From the NCBI RefSeq assembly GCF_019551435.1, contig NZ_CP080544.1, forward strand, positions 682,001 to 746,000: 64,000 nt of DNA. Reading direction: 5' to 3'. The number at the start of each line of letters is the position of its first letter. Position 1 is the first letter of the stretch. The position numbers and the translations under genes were made by a program. This document shows positions 63,411 through 64,000 of this stretch, in pieces. Under the pieces are notes generated by a model. It had not been told where the DNA came from. It did not search any database and saw only the letters and a program-made list of their open reading frames with translations. The DNA comes from Lysobacter soyae (GTDB lineage Bacteria; Pseudomonadota; Gammaproteobacteria; Xanthomonadales; Xanthomonadaceae).

Positions 63411-63618
63411 CCACAGCATCCGAGCGGAACATCAGTCTCCGCCGGATGAAATGGGCGACTTGCGCGGCTGTCCCGCGCGCAAGTGACCCGGTTCCGATGC
63501 GCACGCCAGAGTAGCGAGCGCGGCGGGGCAGCCTGCAAGGGCTGCCTTCTGCCTAGGACCAGGTCTTCGCCGGAGCATGGGCACACTCCCCATGCCGGGC
63601 CGTCAGAACAGCGTCGGC
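63411..63618 (+). other. GC-rich structured spacer between secY and rpsM
   Basis: No gene; in particular no rpmJ reading frame is present. Three hairpins are visible: ACTTGCGCG (63458-63466) with CGCGCAAGT (63476-63484), GGCAGCC (63527-63533) with GGCTGCC (63540-63546), and CATGGG (63576-63581) with CCCATG (63589-63594). It may hold the end of spc transcription or an uncharacterised RNA. Confidence 0.5.
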
Positions 63619-63647
63619 TTCAATAAACCTCGGGACATTGCTATACT
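63619..63647 (+). promoter_or_regulatory. Candidate promoter of alpha operon (rpsM)
   Basis: -35 TTCAAT (63619-63624), 17-base spacer, -10 TATACT (63642-63647). Transcription near 63654 would give a leader of about 56 bases. The -35 is weak. Confidence 0.55.
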
Positions 63648-63709
63648 TGAACGTTTCCCCGCCCAGTTCTTAAGAGCTGTGCTTCAATTTTTTCGTTGGA
63701 GATCGCCTC

Positions 63710-64000
63710 ATGGCGCGTATCGCAGGCGTCAATCTGCCTGCCCAGAAGCATGTCTGGGTCGGATTGCAAAGCATTTACGGCATCGGTCGTACCCGTTCCA
63801 AACTCGTGTGTGACGCCGCTGGCGTGACCAAAACCACCAAAATCCGCGATCTGTCGGAGCCGGAAGTCGAGCGCCTGCGTTCGGAAATCGGTAAGTTCAT
63901 CGTCGAAGGCGACCTGCGTCGTGAAGTCGGCATGGCCATCAAGCGTTTGATGGACATGGGCAGCTTCCGTGGCTTGCGTCACCGTCGTGGCCTGCCGCTG
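63710..64000 (+). CDS. rpsM: 30S ribosomal protein S13, 3'-truncated by window edge
   Basis: The first 97 residues of S13 ([52 protein letters not shown]). The frame remains open at the window end. TTGGAG precedes the ATG. S13 contacts S19 and the P-site tRNA. Confidence 0.96.
   Translation, partial: MARIAGVNLPAQKHVWVGLQSIYGIGRTRSKLVCDAAGVTKTTKIRDLSEPEVERLRSEIGKFIVEGDLRREVGMAIKRLMDMGSFRGLRHRRGLPL

Overview
The window is a chromosomal segment from a gammaproteobacterium of the Xanthomonadaceae/Lysobacteraceae type. The basis is gene order (hemA-prfA back to back with a TPR gene, lolB, ispE, tRNA-Gln, prs, rplY, pth, ychF; wrbA next to a DUF2069 gene; tRNA-Tyr-Gly-Thr-tuf-tRNA-Trp-secE-nusG-rplKAJL-rpoBC; str and S10/spc operons), moderately high GC and strong GAA/AAG/TTC codon preference. 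Genus cannot be fixed from sequence reading alone.

Layout. 1-10.4 kb: metabolic and accessory genes (3'-part of prmC, proline iminopeptidase, flavoprotein, Nudix hydrolase, 5'-3' exonuclease, nitroreductase, an ECF sigma / membrane partner / DUF3106 operon, sufT, a half-length asparaginase, wrbA, a BrkB-family membrane protein). 10.4-21.6 kb: thioredoxin-like lipoprotein, PPK2, GNAT, prfA-hemA, then the envelope and translation-support run TPR-lolB-ispE-tRNA-prs-rplY-pth-ychF. 21.6-24.7 kb: repeats, an isoaspartyl peptidase, a tRNA cluster and tuf copy 1. 24.7-41.7 kb: secE-nusG-rplKAJL-rpoBC and rpsL-rpsG-fusA-tuf copy 2. 41.7-52.4 kb: an insertion between tuf and rpsJ, which are adjacent in close relatives. 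It holds tRNA-Ala(CGC), degenerate DNA, a type I restriction-modification operon (hsdM-hsdS-X-hsdR), a TRIC-family gene and a ygiD-like dioxygenase. 52.4-64 kb: the S10-spc operon from rpsJ to secY and the start of rpsM.

How the genes work together. Most of the window is the transcription and translation core: RNA polymerase beta and beta', NusG, about 25 ribosomal proteins, EF-G, two EF-Tu genes, RF1 and its methylase PrmC, peptidyl-tRNA hydrolase, and the SecE/SecY translocon. Several units begin with, or are separated by, a GC hairpin followed by a similar T-rich tail (TTGTCGTTT type). A family of REP-like palindromes sits beside tuf1, tuf2, rplA, ychF and rpsJ.

The most interesting accessory element is the gene between hsdS and hsdR. 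Its product carries an RNAFSH motif inside a helical region, which fits the RX4-6H signature of HEPN ribonucleases. This suggests an RNA-targeting back-up effector embedded in a type I restriction locus, by analogy with PrrC and RloC. That assignment is an inference from one motif and from context.
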